Below are positions 23,864-32,916 of a stretch of DNA of 41,121 bases, in pieces. Below the pieces are notes generated by a model. The model ran no database searches and was not told the DNA's origin. It saw only the letters and a program-made list of their open reading frames with translations. The stretch's first letter is position 1, and every line of letters starts with the position of its first letter. The translations under genes and the position numbers were made by a program. Source of the stretch: Lentisphaeria bacterium. GTDB lineage: Bacteria; Verrucomicrobiota; Lentisphaeria; Victivallales; Victivallaceae. The stretch lies in assembly GCA_017508015.1 (NCBI GenBank), contig JAFVZS010000107.1:1-41121 (forward strand), given 5' to 3'.

Positions 23864-24817
23864 ATGTCTTCAGTAAAATTTCTGGCATTCGCCGATCTGC
23901 ACCACTACCCGGAAGTCTTTTACACCTTTGCCCCGGAAAGACTGGCAGCCATCCGGCAGCGGGCGATCGATGAAAAGGTGGATTTTGTCATCAGTCTGGG
24001 GGATTTCGGCGGCGGAAAACCCTTGGATCTGCTGGCGGAATATGCCGCATTTCCCATGAAAACCTATCACGTTTTCGGCAATCATGACACCGATAACATG
24101 ACTTTGACGGAAGCGATCAAGGCATTCGATATGCCGGGCAAAGGTTATTATTTCTTTGACTGCAATGGTTTCCGCTTTATCATTCTGGATAACAACTATG
24201 TAAATATCGACGGTTCGATCCTGCACTTTGAATTGGGCAACTACTTTCCGCACCCCAACACCAGAGAAATCCTGCCCGCCGAACAGGTGGATTTTTTGAA
24301 AGAAACGGTCGGTGCTTCACCTTATCCGTGTATACTTTTCAGCCATTCAAGCATTGAACGTGAATGTGATCAGACTCCCGGCCGTCCTTTCCGCTCCGCC
24401 ATCATCAACCGGCAGGAGATCATCGATGTCATCAATCAGGCCAACAGCCGATCCCCCGGCAAAGTCCGCATGGCGATCAACGGACACTACCACCGGGATT
24501 TCCTGCGGATCCTGGATCAGGTGGTGTTTCTGGATCTCAATTCCGCTTCCATGGAATGGGTGAATAACCCTCACGATCACTTCGACCGGGAATTGACCGC
24601 CAAACACACCTATGCCGCCAACACCGTTATTTACAATGAACCGCTCTGTGCAGTCATCACCCTTGACCACGACGGTACACTGCAGATCGACGGCATGAAA
24701 GGCTCATTCTATAAAAATGTCACCCGGGAAATGACCGATAATCCGCCGTGTGACCGTTCCGGCAGACCGTGTACCGCCAATATCCAGTCGGTTAAAATGA
24801 AAATGTTCTACCGCTGA
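23864..24817 (+). CDS. Calcineurin-like metallophosphoesterase
   Basis: The 317-residue protein has the full metallophosphoesterase motif set: Asp11 and His13 in FADLHHYP, Asp47 in SLGDFGG, GNHD (Asn73-His74), FSHSS and NGHYHRD. No signal peptide is visible, so it is probably cytoplasmic and acts on a soluble phosphoester. Being cotranscribed with a sugar isomerase-like protein suggests a phosphosugar or nucleotide-sugar substrate, which is inference. GAGG lies 8 nt before the ATG. A strong terminator follows. Confidence 0.88.
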   Translation: MSSVKFLAFADLHHYPEVFYTFAPERLAAIRQRAIDEKVDFVISLGDFGGGKPLDLLAEYAAFPMKTYHVFGNHDTDNMTLTEAIKAFDMPGKGYYFFDCNGFRFIILDNNYVNIDGSILHFELGNYFPHPNTREILPAEQVDFLKETVGASPYPCILFSHSSIERECDQTPGRPFRSAIINRQEIIDVINQANSRSPGKVRMAINGHYHRDFLRILDQVVFLDLNSASMEWVNNPHDHFDRELTAKHTYAANTVIYNEPLCAVITLDHDGTLQIDGMKGSFYKNVTREMTDNPPCDRSGRPCTANIQSVKMKMFYR

Positions 24818-24836
24818 TCCGTTTTTGGCCGGTCAG

Positions 24837-24872
24837 ACCCTGCCAAAACACCGGCAGGGTTGTCTTTTTTTT
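24837..24872 (+). terminator. Rho-independent terminator
   Basis: ACCCTGCC (24837-24844) and GGCAGGGT (24853-24860) form a perfect 8-bp GC-rich stem with an 8-nt loop, followed by TGTCTTTTTTTT. It ends the TIM-barrel/metallophosphoesterase operon just before the next promoter. Confidence 0.93.
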
Positions 24873-24913
24873 AACGGAAAGACCTTGCAAAAATTATCCG
24901 TTCAATGTATAAT
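24873..24913 (+). promoter_or_regulatory. Promoter and possible operator of the regulator-pseudopilin operon
   Basis: TTGCAA (24885-24890), a 17-nt spacer and TATAAT (24908-24913), a near-consensus promoter. AACGGA (24873-24878) and TCCGTT (24897-24902) form an inverted repeat with an 18-nt gap that brackets the -35, a candidate autoregulatory site. The implied start near 24920 rules out an upstream in-frame ATG at 24905. Confidence 0.75.
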
Positions 24914-24940
24914 ATCAGCGGACTAAACAGGAACGGCATA

Positions 24941-26107
24941 ATGAAATACTCAGAAATCAAACTTGACCGCAACTCTCCTGAACCGCTGTTTTTGCAACTG
25001 GCTGCCGGTTTGCATAATCTGGCAGTCAAATCCGTACATACCGGACCTGAAGAACTTTTGAGCGAAAGGGAACTTGCCGATTTGCTCAAAATTGACCGTT
25101 CCACAGTATCCAGAGCTTATGCTGAATTGAAAAAATCCGGTATCGCCGTACAAAAATCACCGCGGAAACTGATATTCGCCGGAGATCTGGTACGCCGTCA
25201 GCTGCAGCCGTTTGCCAATGTCGGGATCATTCTGCCCAAGCAATTCTCCAAACAAATAGAAGAAGATTATCAGATCCCGCTGCAATATTTCAAAGGCATC
25301 ATCGACCGGGCATCGGAAAACAGTGTTTCCACCATCATGCTGACTTTGCCGGATGCCAACACCTCCCCCGGCAAAATCGATGAATTTATCGCCGGATTGA
25401 GCCATCGCCTGATCGGAATAATCCATATCGGCAACCGGAGCATTTCCCCGGATTCTCCGCTGCGCAAACTCATGCGCTGTGAATATCTGCCGCAAGCCAT
25501 CATCTCTGCGGATACGGAATACAGTAATATTATGCAGATACTGCCGGATCTCCGGCCGGGAGTGGAAAAATTGGCACAGCGGATGAAGCAAGCCGGTCTG
25601 TATGAGGCCGGCATCGTGTCACCTCATACCGATTTTGTGCCGGATAACACTGCACCATACTTCGCTTACAACTGTTTTCAACGGGCGGCAAACATCCGCA
25701 ATATTCTGCAGGATAACGGTATAAGCTGCAATGACAAATTTCATTTATGGAATTGCAGAACCTACCAGATGTGTCTGAAAAATCTGCTGTTGCAAATTGA
25801 GTCCCGGACTCTGCCGCAACTTTACTGGTGTCAAAATGACGAAATCGCCAACTGGATGCTTCGGGCGGCCAAAGAGACCGGTCTGCAAATTCCGCAGGAT
25901 ATTTCCATCGTCGGTTTCGACGGAGTGAATATCCCCGACAATCACGGTCTTGCCACCATAAAAATGCCTTTTTATGAGATCGGAGCCACTGCCTTTGATA
26001 TGATCTGGCGTGCTTTCAACAACCGCAGCAGTTTACCATGCGAACCGGTACTGGTGGATACCGGTTTCATTGACGGAACAACTTTGAGATCCCGGAAACA
26101 ACCCTGA
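24941..26107 (+). CDS. GntR-type regulator with LacI-type sensor domain (second copy)
   Basis: The 388-residue protein has a GntR winged helix (LLSERELADLLKIDRSTVSRAYAELKKSGIAVQ, about 37-69) and a periplasmic-binding-like sensor (VGIILPKQF at about 92, YWCQNDEIANWMLRAAKETGLQIPQDISIVGFDGVNIPD near the C-terminus, ATIKMPFYEIGATAFDMI). AGGA lies 9 nt before the ATG at 24941. It is the first gene of a predicted five-gene operon with pseudopilin B, an Asp-box protein, a FAD oxidoreductase and an SGNH hydrolase, whose inducer is probably derived from their substrate. The architecture parallels the regulator at 21711-22769, but the sequences diverge strongly. Confidence 0.88.
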   Translation: MKYSEIKLDRNSPEPLFLQLAAGLHNLAVKSVHTGPEELLSERELADLLKIDRSTVSRAYAELKKSGIAVQKSPRKLIFAGDLVRRQLQPFANVGIILPKQFSKQIEEDYQIPLQYFKGIIDRASENSVSTIMLTLPDANTSPGKIDEFIAGLSHRLIGIIHIGNRSISPDSPLRKLMRCEYLPQAIISADTEYSNIMQILPDLRPGVEKLAQRMKQAGLYEAGIVSPHTDFVPDNTAPYFAYNCFQRAANIRNILQDNGISCNDKFHLWNCRTYQMCLKNLLLQIESRTLPQLYWCQNDEIANWMLRAAKETGLQIPQDISIVGFDGVNIPDNHGLATIKMPFYEIGATAFDMIWRAFNNRSSLPCEPVLVDTGFIDGTTLRSRKQP

Positions 26108-26128
26108 AAATAAAGGAGAAAACAATTT

Positions 26129-26887
26129 ATGAAACACCATTCTTTTCAATCCGTTGAAAAGAAGCCCATGGGCTTCACGCTGATCGAATTGCTCGTAGTC
26201 ATCGCCATCATCGCCATTTTAGCGGCGATCCTGCTCCCGGCACTCAATTCCGCCAGAGAACGCGGCCGCAGTGCCAGTTGTCTCAATAATCTCAAACAGT
26301 GTTATTCGGTCAACCGTTTTTATGCCGATGATCATGACGGCAACGGAGTACCCTGGCAGCTTCACGATAAAACCTGGTCGGAAAGGTTCACCCTCGACGG
26401 CTACATCGATAAGCAGGCACAATTCATCCGCTGTCCATCGGGTATTTCCACTTACGGTGACGGAGAGATCAACAACCACCGGATGTATGACACTTACGCC
26501 ATGCACCGCGGCAACGATGGCAGAAATATGAGTTTTGACCGGCGCACCATGCTGCCGACCTATGAAACTACTTACGGCAAACACGGAGTGCATGACACCT
26601 CGGTTTCACCCAGTGAAATGACGATCTTTCTGGATGGTTCCAAAGAAACCGGCGGCAAACTGGTCATGACTTACAGTTCACTGCGTTTCGGGGCAGACAA
26701 AACTGCTGGATTTCCGCATCTGCGGCACAGCGACAACGGCAATGTGGCATTTTTTGACGGTCATGCCGAATCGGCTTCTGAAGGCAGATGGCACGATTTG
26801 CGTTTCCGTTCATGGTTCAAACTCAACGGTTCATTTGTCAACCGCACCTTCACTGATGTCAACCTCTATCCGGAACGCTATCAATGA
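26129..26887 (+). CDS. Prepilin-like protein with H-X9-DG motif (pseudopilin B)
   Basis: The 252-residue protein has a 15-residue leader ending KPMG before [24 protein letters not shown], then [19 protein letters not shown]. The H-X9-DG motif is [19 protein letters not shown] lies about 9 nt before the ATG. It follows the regulator by 21 nt, and its TGA overlaps the ATG of the Asp-box gene by 4 nt. The first 27 nt from the palindrome on are identical to pseudopilin A, while later codons differ synonymously. Its role is probably a surface or periplasmic appendage serving this operon's polymer substrate; that is inference. Confidence 0.9.
   Translation: MKHHSFQSVEKKPMGFTLIELLVVIAIIAILAAILLPALNSARERGRSASCLNNLKQCYSVNRFYADDHDGNGVPWQLHDKTWSERFTLDGYIDKQAQFIRCPSGISTYGDGEINNHRMYDTYAMHRGNDGRNMSFDRRTMLPTYETTYGKHGVHDTSVSPSEMTIFLDGSKETGGKLVMTYSSLRFGADKTAGFPHLRHSDNGNVAFFDGHAESASEGRWHDLRFRSWFKLNGSFVNRTFTDVNLYPERYQ
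26140..26176 (+). other. 10-bp hairpin plus 16-bp palindrome at the prepilin cleavage-site codons
   Basis: TTCTTTTCAA (26140-26149), loop TCCG and TTGAAAAGAA (26154-26163) form a perfect 10-bp stem. The terminal GAA also begins the palindrome GAAGCCCATGGGCTTC (26161-26176). Geometry is identical to 21590-21626, but the stem and loop sequences are different. Confidence 0.85.
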
Positions 26888-29616
26888 AAAAAACTCTGTT
26901 GAAAATTACGGGACTTCTGCTTGGTACTGTCGGTTTATCCGCCGGAGTACCTTTGACCGGAGTAAATTGGGGCACGCTGGATGTCTCTTCCCGGAGCGAT
27001 CTGGTATGGCAGCAACTTTCTCCGGGTGACGGTGGCACATCATGGTATTTACGCATCCATCCGGCAGATGCGATGTGTATGGTGCAATCCTGTGATATGT
27101 CAGCATCCTATATTACCTTTGACGGCAGCAGAAGTTATCAGTCGGTCAACGATCCGGATTGGGGATTTCCCCGGATGCACTATTTAAGTGCAGTGGATTT
27201 CTGTGAAGCATTCCCCGATACCGGCTTTGCCGGCAGTGAAAGCAACGGCATATTCAAAACCACCGATCGCGGCCGCACCTGGCAACGGGTTTCCACCGCA
27301 CAGATCGAAAGGATCTTCGGCGGTAAATTCCCCAGAGTACCGATAAGTGCCCTGTCGGTCGATCCGGAAGATCCCAACGAGGTGTGGGCAGGGATCGGCT
27401 TTCCCCGGCGGCTGGAGATCCGGGGCAAACGGCGGCTGCCGCAGGGTTTGATCGTTTCCCGTGACGGCGGGAGCAACTGGGAGCATCTGCCTTCAGCCTT
27501 TCCAGCCGGAGAAATGGCACTGCGTATCGTAATGCTCCGTCAACTGCCCGGTCACATTTTTGTCGTTACCGACGGCGGTATCCACGTTTCCGCCGATAAC
27601 GGCCGCTCCTTTGCTCCGATGACCGCCGGTTTGCCGGAAAATATGACCTTCTGCGATCTGGATGGAGTATTCGATGCTGCTTCCGGTCAGGTGATACTTA
27701 CCTGTACCATGGAATCAGTCTACCGGGAAGAAAACGGCAAACTCAACGGTTACGGCGGAGTATGGCGGTGCGAATATCCTGACGGGCAGTGGTATGAAGT
27801 GACCGGCAATCTGCGTTTCCCGGCCGGGTTATTCACTGATCTGGCGGATTTCAAATCCGGTCTGGCATCTTCCCCGCACTCTCTGATTGCAACCAAGATG
27901 GCCTTTGAAAAATTCATGAGCCGTCCGGAAGTCCGGGAATTGTACCTGAATACAGTTCTGGATTACCACCGGGATCCGGCGGAGTTTCACCGGATGTGGC
28001 GGAGTATCCGCAACAGCCGGCAAATCAGTGAATTATCAGCTGTGGTACGGGAGAAAGCAGAATACATTCTGCCGGATTTCCATACCGTCAGAGTCGATCC
28101 GCGTGACCCGCAGATAATTTATGTTTCCATATTCAATACCTGGGTCCCCTACGGCGTATGGAAAAGTTGTGACGGCGGTAAAAACTGGGTATGTATCACC
28201 CGCGGTGCCCAGGCATGGCAAAAAGATTCATGGGCGGCGTACCGTCCGGCAGACGGACCGGTGCTGAATATCCGTCAGGCATGGACGACCCGCCATCCCA
28301 TGAACTACGGTACGCCGAAACTGACCTTCGGCTACTGGGATGTGCGGAAATTTGATCTCTCCCGTTCCGATCCGGATATTCTCTACTTTCATACCCACCG
28401 GGTAACTTACCGCTCAACCGACGGCGGTAAAAACTGGGTCGATGCTTCCAATGCGGTCATCGATCCGGAACATGAACGTTTCCGGGGACTGGGCAACAGC
28501 AATATGTGTGTATTCGATCTGGCAGTCAATCCTTTTGATCCGCAAAAGATCCTCTTCTGGATGGCTGATTGCGGTTTGAAAATCAGTGATGACGGCGGCC
28601 GGACTCTGCTGGGATTGCCGCACATCATGGCCGGAAGCAATCAATGGGTCCAGGCAGCGGCCTTTGACCCGGATGACCCGGAAAGATTCTATGCCGTATT
28701 CAACTGCCGGGACTGGCTGGTCGGCGGTCTCCGGGGACAATATTTCATTGAAAGCCGCAACTTCGGTAAAACTTTTCTCAATATCCATGTAAACCGCGAC
28801 GGCAGTGCGGTCATGCCGGAAAAAGTGGAACTTTTCAATACCAATATTTCCCATCTGCTGGTTGATCCGGCTTCGCCTTTGAACAACCGGAGATTCCTTG
28901 CCGCTCACACTCTGGTTGAACGTTACGCCGTGGTTTCCGGTTCACTGCTTGCCGGCAGCCAGCCGGGGGTCGGCATTATCGAATCCACCGACCACGGCCG
29001 TACCTGGCACGCCTGCAATACGGGGCTGGGGCAATCGCAGAATATCGTTGATCTGGTACCAGTGCCGGGCAATTTCAATACCCTTTACGCTGCGGCGGCA
29101 AAACACCGTCTTTCCGATGCACCCGGCGGACTGTTCACATCGTCTGACGGCGGCAGACAATGGCACAAAATCGACACGCCGTTAAGCAGTGTCACACAAG
29201 TCGTGCCTCTGGCAGACGGCAGGATATTCATTGCCGGCGGTATCAAAGAATACAGTAACAGTGCCGTAAACAACGGCGGGATATTCGTTTCTGAAGACGG
29301 CGGAAAAAACTGGCGTCAGCTGTTGGCAGCACCTCTGATTCCGGTGCGGGCAGTCAATCCGGCCAATCCGCAGATAATTTACTGTGCCGTGGAAAGAGGT
29401 TCCGGGGAGCAGATCCGTTCTTTCGGACTCTGGCGGTCAAATGACGGCGGAAGGACCTGGGAAAGAGTCAATTCCGGTCTGGCCGGGGCGTATAACTTCA
29501 CCATGCTGAAGTGGCATCCGGCAGATAAAAGTGTTATTTTCTGCGGTACTTACGGCAGCGGATACTATGTATTGCGTGATCCGGATTTATGTCAGAATGA
29601 AGGAAGTGGAATATGA
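26884..29616 (+). CDS. Secreted Asp-box (BNR) beta-propeller protein
   Basis: The 910-residue protein has a signal peptide ([20 protein letters not shown]). About eleven Asp-box-like turns are spread along its length, for example [77 protein letters not shown] and [11 protein letters not shown]. This pattern fits GH74-like or sortilin-like tandem propellers. Asp boxes are structural, and I cannot see a sialidase Arg triad, so catalytic activity is not assigned; it may bind or cleave a glycan. Its ATG overlaps the pseudopilin stop by 4 nt, and its stop overlaps the next ATG by 4 nt, showing tight coupling in the operon. Confidence 0.85.
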   Translation: MKKTLLKITGLLLGTVGLSAGVPLTGVNWGTLDVSSRSDLVWQQLSPGDGGTSWYLRIHPADAMCMVQSCDMSASYITFDGSRSYQSVNDPDWGFPRMHYLSAVDFCEAFPDTGFAGSESNGIFKTTDRGRTWQRVSTAQIERIFGGKFPRVPISALSVDPEDPNEVWAGIGFPRRLEIRGKRRLPQGLIVSRDGGSNWEHLPSAFPAGEMALRIVMLRQLPGHIFVVTDGGIHVSADNGRSFAPMTAGLPENMTFCDLDGVFDAASGQVILTCTMESVYREENGKLNGYGGVWRCEYPDGQWYEVTGNLRFPAGLFTDLADFKSGLASSPHSLIATKMAFEKFMSRPEVRELYLNTVLDYHRDPAEFHRMWRSIRNSRQISELSAVVREKAEYILPDFHTVRVDPRDPQIIYVSIFNTWVPYGVWKSCDGGKNWVCITRGAQAWQKDSWAAYRPADGPVLNIRQAWTTRHPMNYGTPKLTFGYWDVRKFDLSRSDPDILYFHTHRVTYRSTDGGKNWVDASNAVIDPEHERFRGLGNSNMCVFDLAVNPFDPQKILFWMADCGLKISDDGGRTLLGLPHIMAGSNQWVQAAAFDPDDPERFYAVFNCRDWLVGGLRGQYFIESRNFGKTFLNIHVNRDGSAVMPEKVELFNTNISHLLVDPASPLNNRRFLAAHTLVERYAVVSGSLLAGSQPGVGIIESTDHGRTWHACNTGLGQSQNIVDLVPVPGNFNTLYAAAAKHRLSDAPGGLFTSSDGGRQWHKIDTPLSSVTQVVPLADGRIFIAGGIKEYSNSAVNNGGIFVSEDGGKNWRQLLAAPLIPVRAVNPANPQIIYCAVERGSGEQIRSFGLWRSNDGGRTWERVNSGLAGAYNFTMLKWHPADKSVIFCGTYGSGYYVLRDPDLCQNEGSGI

Positions 29617-31328
29617 GAGAGAAGATTTTACAAGCTGATTTTCTGGTCGTTGGCGGCGGTTTGGCCGGTGTGGCGGCAGCAGTGGCGGCGGCAAGAGAGG
29701 GGGTCAGGACGGTTCTGATGCATGACCGGCCGGTTCTCGGCGGTAATGCTTCAAGTGAAGTGCGTATGTGGATCTGCGGTGCGCGCGGCAGCAACCGCCG
29801 GGAAACCGGTATCGTGGAGGAAATATTACTGGAAAATCTCTACCGGAATCCGGAACGCAACTACTCCATCTGGGATTCTGTAATGTATTCCATCGTCAAG
29901 CGGGAAAAGAATATCACTCTGCTGCTCAACACAGTCTGCACGGAAGTCACTATGAATGGCAGCAGAATCACCGGTGCCAGAGGCTATCAGTCACCATCTC
30001 AAACCTGGTACACGGTGAATGCCGGTTACTTTGCCGACTGTTCCGGTGACAGTATTCTCGGAGTTTTATCCAAAGCTGAATTACGATACGGCCGGGAGAG
30101 CAGAGAAGAATTCGGTGAATCCATCGCCCCGGAAACTGCCGACCGGAAAACCATGGGCATGAGTTGTCTGATCCAGGCAAGGGAAACTGATACTCCGCGG
30201 GATTTCGTGCCGCCGGAGTGGGCATATCACTATGAGAATGAGGAACAAATCAACTTCCGGGATTGTGAATTGGCCGGATTGCAAAACTTCTGGTGGATAG
30301 AGGTCGGCGGCAGTGCCGATGCCCTGCACGATGTCGATGAAAGCCGCGATGAACTGCTTAAAATCGCCTTCGGCATCTGGGATTATCTGAAAAATTCCCC
30401 CGCCAAAAGAGAACTTTACCGCAACTGGACTTTGGAATGGGTCGGTTTTCTGCCCGGAAAAAGGGAAAGTTACCGTTTTGCCGGCGATCACATCGTCACT
30501 CAGAATGATGTGGCAACCGGCGGCCGTTTCCCCGATATCATCGCTTACGGCGGCTGGCCGATGGATGACCATCACCCTGACGGCTTCTACTATCCGGGGG
30601 AACCGACCATCTTTCACCCCGCTCCGTCGCCATTCGGCATACCTTACCGGGCGTTGTATTCCAGAAATATCGACAATCTTTTCTGTGCCGGACGCAACAT
30701 CAGCGTGACCCATTCGGCATTGAGTTCGACCAGAGTAATGGCAACTTGCGGCACGCTCGGTCAGGCCGTCGGCACCGCATGCGGCATTGCCGTCAGAAAT
30801 CACTGCTCCCCCCGGCAGGTCGGTGAAAGATTTATCGGTGAATTGCAGAATAATCTGATGCGTGACGATGCATGGCTGCCGGGCAAACGCTTCACTCCGC
30901 CGGAATTGACCGCTGCCGCGGCAATTTCCCATGAGGGATTGCGCGGCGGACTGAACCGGGTCACCGACCTGGCGGATGAATCATGGAGTGCCAAAGCCGG
31001 AGATTCAGCGGAATATCAATGGGATAAAGAAGTAAATATCCATGAGTACCGTCTGGTCTTTGACAGTGATCTTGACCGTAAAGAGAAAAATATCATCGTG
31101 CTCAATTTGCGTGATCCGCAAATATGCACCACTCCGGCGACTTTGGTCAAACGCTTTAAACTTGAAGCATTCACTGATGGCAAATGGCAGGATGCCGGTA
31201 CTTATGACAATCCCGGTCAGCGGCTGGTGAAAATACCGCTGGATATTTGTTGCAGTAAAATACGCCTGACCGTATTGGAAACATTCGGTAATGATACCGT
31301 TAAAATTTTCAGTTGGACGATCTCCTGA
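29613..31328 (+). CDS. FAD-dependent oxidoreductase (PF12831 family)
   Basis: The 571-residue protein has the FAD dinucleotide fold DFLVVGGGLAGVAAAVAAAREG (about 9-30), followed by VLGGNASSEVRMWICGA, and the C-terminal FAD-contacting segment NLFCAGRNISVTHSALSSTRVMATCGTLGQAVGTA. These match FAD_oxidored. A beta-rich tail from about residue 445 resembles a carbohydrate-binding sandwich. No signal peptide is visible. Family members occur with sugar-catabolic genes in Planctomycetes and Lentisphaerae, but the reaction is not known. AAGGA lies about 10 nt upstream and the ATG overlaps the previous stop by 4 nt. Confidence 0.88.
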   Translation: MREKILQADFLVVGGGLAGVAAAVAAAREGVRTVLMHDRPVLGGNASSEVRMWICGARGSNRRETGIVEEILLENLYRNPERNYSIWDSVMYSIVKREKNITLLLNTVCTEVTMNGSRITGARGYQSPSQTWYTVNAGYFADCSGDSILGVLSKAELRYGRESREEFGESIAPETADRKTMGMSCLIQARETDTPRDFVPPEWAYHYENEEQINFRDCELAGLQNFWWIEVGGSADALHDVDESRDELLKIAFGIWDYLKNSPAKRELYRNWTLEWVGFLPGKRESYRFAGDHIVTQNDVATGGRFPDIIAYGGWPMDDHHPDGFYYPGEPTIFHPAPSPFGIPYRALYSRNIDNLFCAGRNISVTHSALSSTRVMATCGTLGQAVGTACGIAVRNHCSPRQVGERFIGELQNNLMRDDAWLPGKRFTPPELTAAAAISHEGLRGGLNRVTDLADESWSAKAGDSAEYQWDKEVNIHEYRLVFDSDLDRKEKNIIVLNLRDPQICTTPATLVKRFKLEAFTDGKWQDAGTYDNPGQRLVKIPLDICCSKIRLTVLETFGNDTVKIFSWTIS

Positions 31329-31346
31329 ATAGAAAGGTAAATGAAT

Positions 31347-32831
31347 ATGATCCGGAAATTTTTGATCCCTCTGGCAGTTTTTGCCGCATCCATGTTGTCT
31401 GCCGAAACACTTATCGACAGTAAATTTGACCGGAATGCCGCCAATTGGTATGCTCTGCGCAACTTCGGCACGCTCCGTCATGATGCAGACAATGCCGCAT
31501 TGCATATTACGGTAAATTCCGCCGGGGAGTGCCGCATTGCCAACTGGAAACGCATCACTCCGGATATGTGTGCCGGCAAAGTCATCAAACTCACCGCACA
31601 AGTCCGGGGCAGCGGCGAGATCACCCCGGTCTTTGTGATGACGGTAAATTCTGCATCCGGCGGCCGTTCCTATCCGCGTTTTGCCGGTACACCGGTAAGA
31701 TTGCAGAGCGACACATTTACCACGGTGGAGTTTTTACTTGATCTTGCCTCCCATACGCCGCTGGCCATCGAACCGCGTTTTGAATTGAAAGGGACCAATG
31801 CTGAAGCGTACTTTTCTTCGGTCAAATGTGAAACTGCCGTAATAAAAACGGTCAAACTGGAAAGCGATTTTTCCTATATCGCCTTTCCGGCCGGTCAAAG
31901 CGGAGCATCTTTCCGCATTGCCGGAGAAGTATCAAGTTCCCTGCAGCTCTTTTACAACAATCAGAACCGGGAAATTGCCACGGATGCCGATGGTTCGGCG
32001 GTTATTCCGGCGGCAGGAGACGGTTTGATCCGCTATACTGTGGCCGGAAACGGCAAATCGATACAGCTCTTTTCCGAAGCAGTTGCCCCGGCGGAATTTG
32101 CCGCACTGATGCAAGCCGCCGGAAACAGCAAACTTCCCCAAGGCAGCAAGGTGCTGGTGCTCGGTGACTCATTAAGTGACTTTGAACGGGGCAGAAATTA
32201 TGTCGATCAGCTGACATTTTATCTCAATTCAGCCGGAAACGGTGAAAAGATCACCTTTTACAACTTCGGCATCGGCGGAGATGACATCCGCCGGGTGACC
32301 CGCCGCTTTATCCATCACTTCGACCCCAAAACTCCGGATGAATATTTCCAGAAACGTTATCAGGGTATCGATTCCGTCAAATACGATTATGTTATGATCT
32401 TCCTCGGTCAGAATGACACCAAAGCCAGCAGTCAGAGCAACTACCGGACCACCTTTGTTGCTCCGGCTGAGCAGTTGAGCAGTTACCGCCGTCTGCTCCC
32501 GGAACTCAAACGCCGTTTCCCGGAAGCAAAAATCATTCTCATTTCCCCGATACACACCGACAGTGCCAGACAAAATGCCATCGCTGAAGTAATTTTACAG
32601 CGTCGGGATAATGTCTGGAAATTCGGTGTCGAAGAACACATGGAGCGTTATGATGCCATGCTCAAAAATCTGGCAGGGGAATCCGGTGCATTTTACATCG
32701 ATCTTTATACGCCGAGCAAAAACCATCCTTCCCGGTCAACACTTTTTCAGTCCGCCGACGGAGTCCATCTCTCCCCTGCCGGAGAAAGATTTGTCACATT
32801 GCAGATCCTGCTGGCACTGCAACACATCTGA
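31347..32831 (+). CDS. Secreted SGNH/GDSL-type esterase
   Basis: The 494-residue protein has a signal peptide (IRKFLIPLAVFAASMLSA), an N-terminal beta-sandwich (about 20-250), and a C-terminal SGNH hydrolase. Block I is GDSLSD (Ser275), the oxyanion Gly is in FGIGGDD, block III is GQND (Asn356), and block V is DGVHLS (Asp471, His474). It is probably an acetyl- or other carbohydrate esterase working outside the cytoplasm. ATG at 31347 is chosen over 31341 because AAAGG lies 9 nt upstream of it, but only 3 nt before the earlier one. It is the last gene of the five-gene operon. Confidence 0.87.
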   Translation: MIRKFLIPLAVFAASMLSAETLIDSKFDRNAANWYALRNFGTLRHDADNAALHITVNSAGECRIANWKRITPDMCAGKVIKLTAQVRGSGEITPVFVMTVNSASGGRSYPRFAGTPVRLQSDTFTTVEFLLDLASHTPLAIEPRFELKGTNAEAYFSSVKCETAVIKTVKLESDFSYIAFPAGQSGASFRIAGEVSSSLQLFYNNQNREIATDADGSAVIPAAGDGLIRYTVAGNGKSIQLFSEAVAPAEFAALMQAAGNSKLPQGSKVLVLGDSLSDFERGRNYVDQLTFYLNSAGNGEKITFYNFGIGGDDIRRVTRRFIHHFDPKTPDEYFQKRYQGIDSVKYDYVMIFLGQNDTKASSQSNYRTTFVAPAEQLSSYRRLLPELKRRFPEAKIILISPIHTDSARQNAIAEVILQRRDNVWKFGVEEHMERYDAMLKNLAGESGAFYIDLYTPSKNHPSRSTLFQSADGVHLSPAGERFVTLQILLALQHI

Positions 32832-32860
32832 TATTGTTCCGCCCCCCGGCACCGGCCCGA

Positions 32861-32890
32861 CTGCCGCCCTTCCATTCTGACCGGCGGCAG
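32861..32890. terminator. Hairpin between convergent SGNH and AraC genes
   Basis: CTGCCGCC (32861-32868) pairs with GGCGGCAG (32883-32890) across a 14-nt loop. No T-run follows on either strand, so it is a weak terminator candidate placed at a convergent gene junction. Confidence 0.4.
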
Positions 32891-32916
32891 GATGCTTTCA
32901 TCCCGCAATGCGGCAT

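Noticed and set aside
26884-29616. Assignment of the Asp-box protein as a sialidase
   Set aside because: Asp boxes are numerous, but no Arg triad or FRIP-type motif is visible; length and repeat number suit tandem propellers better.
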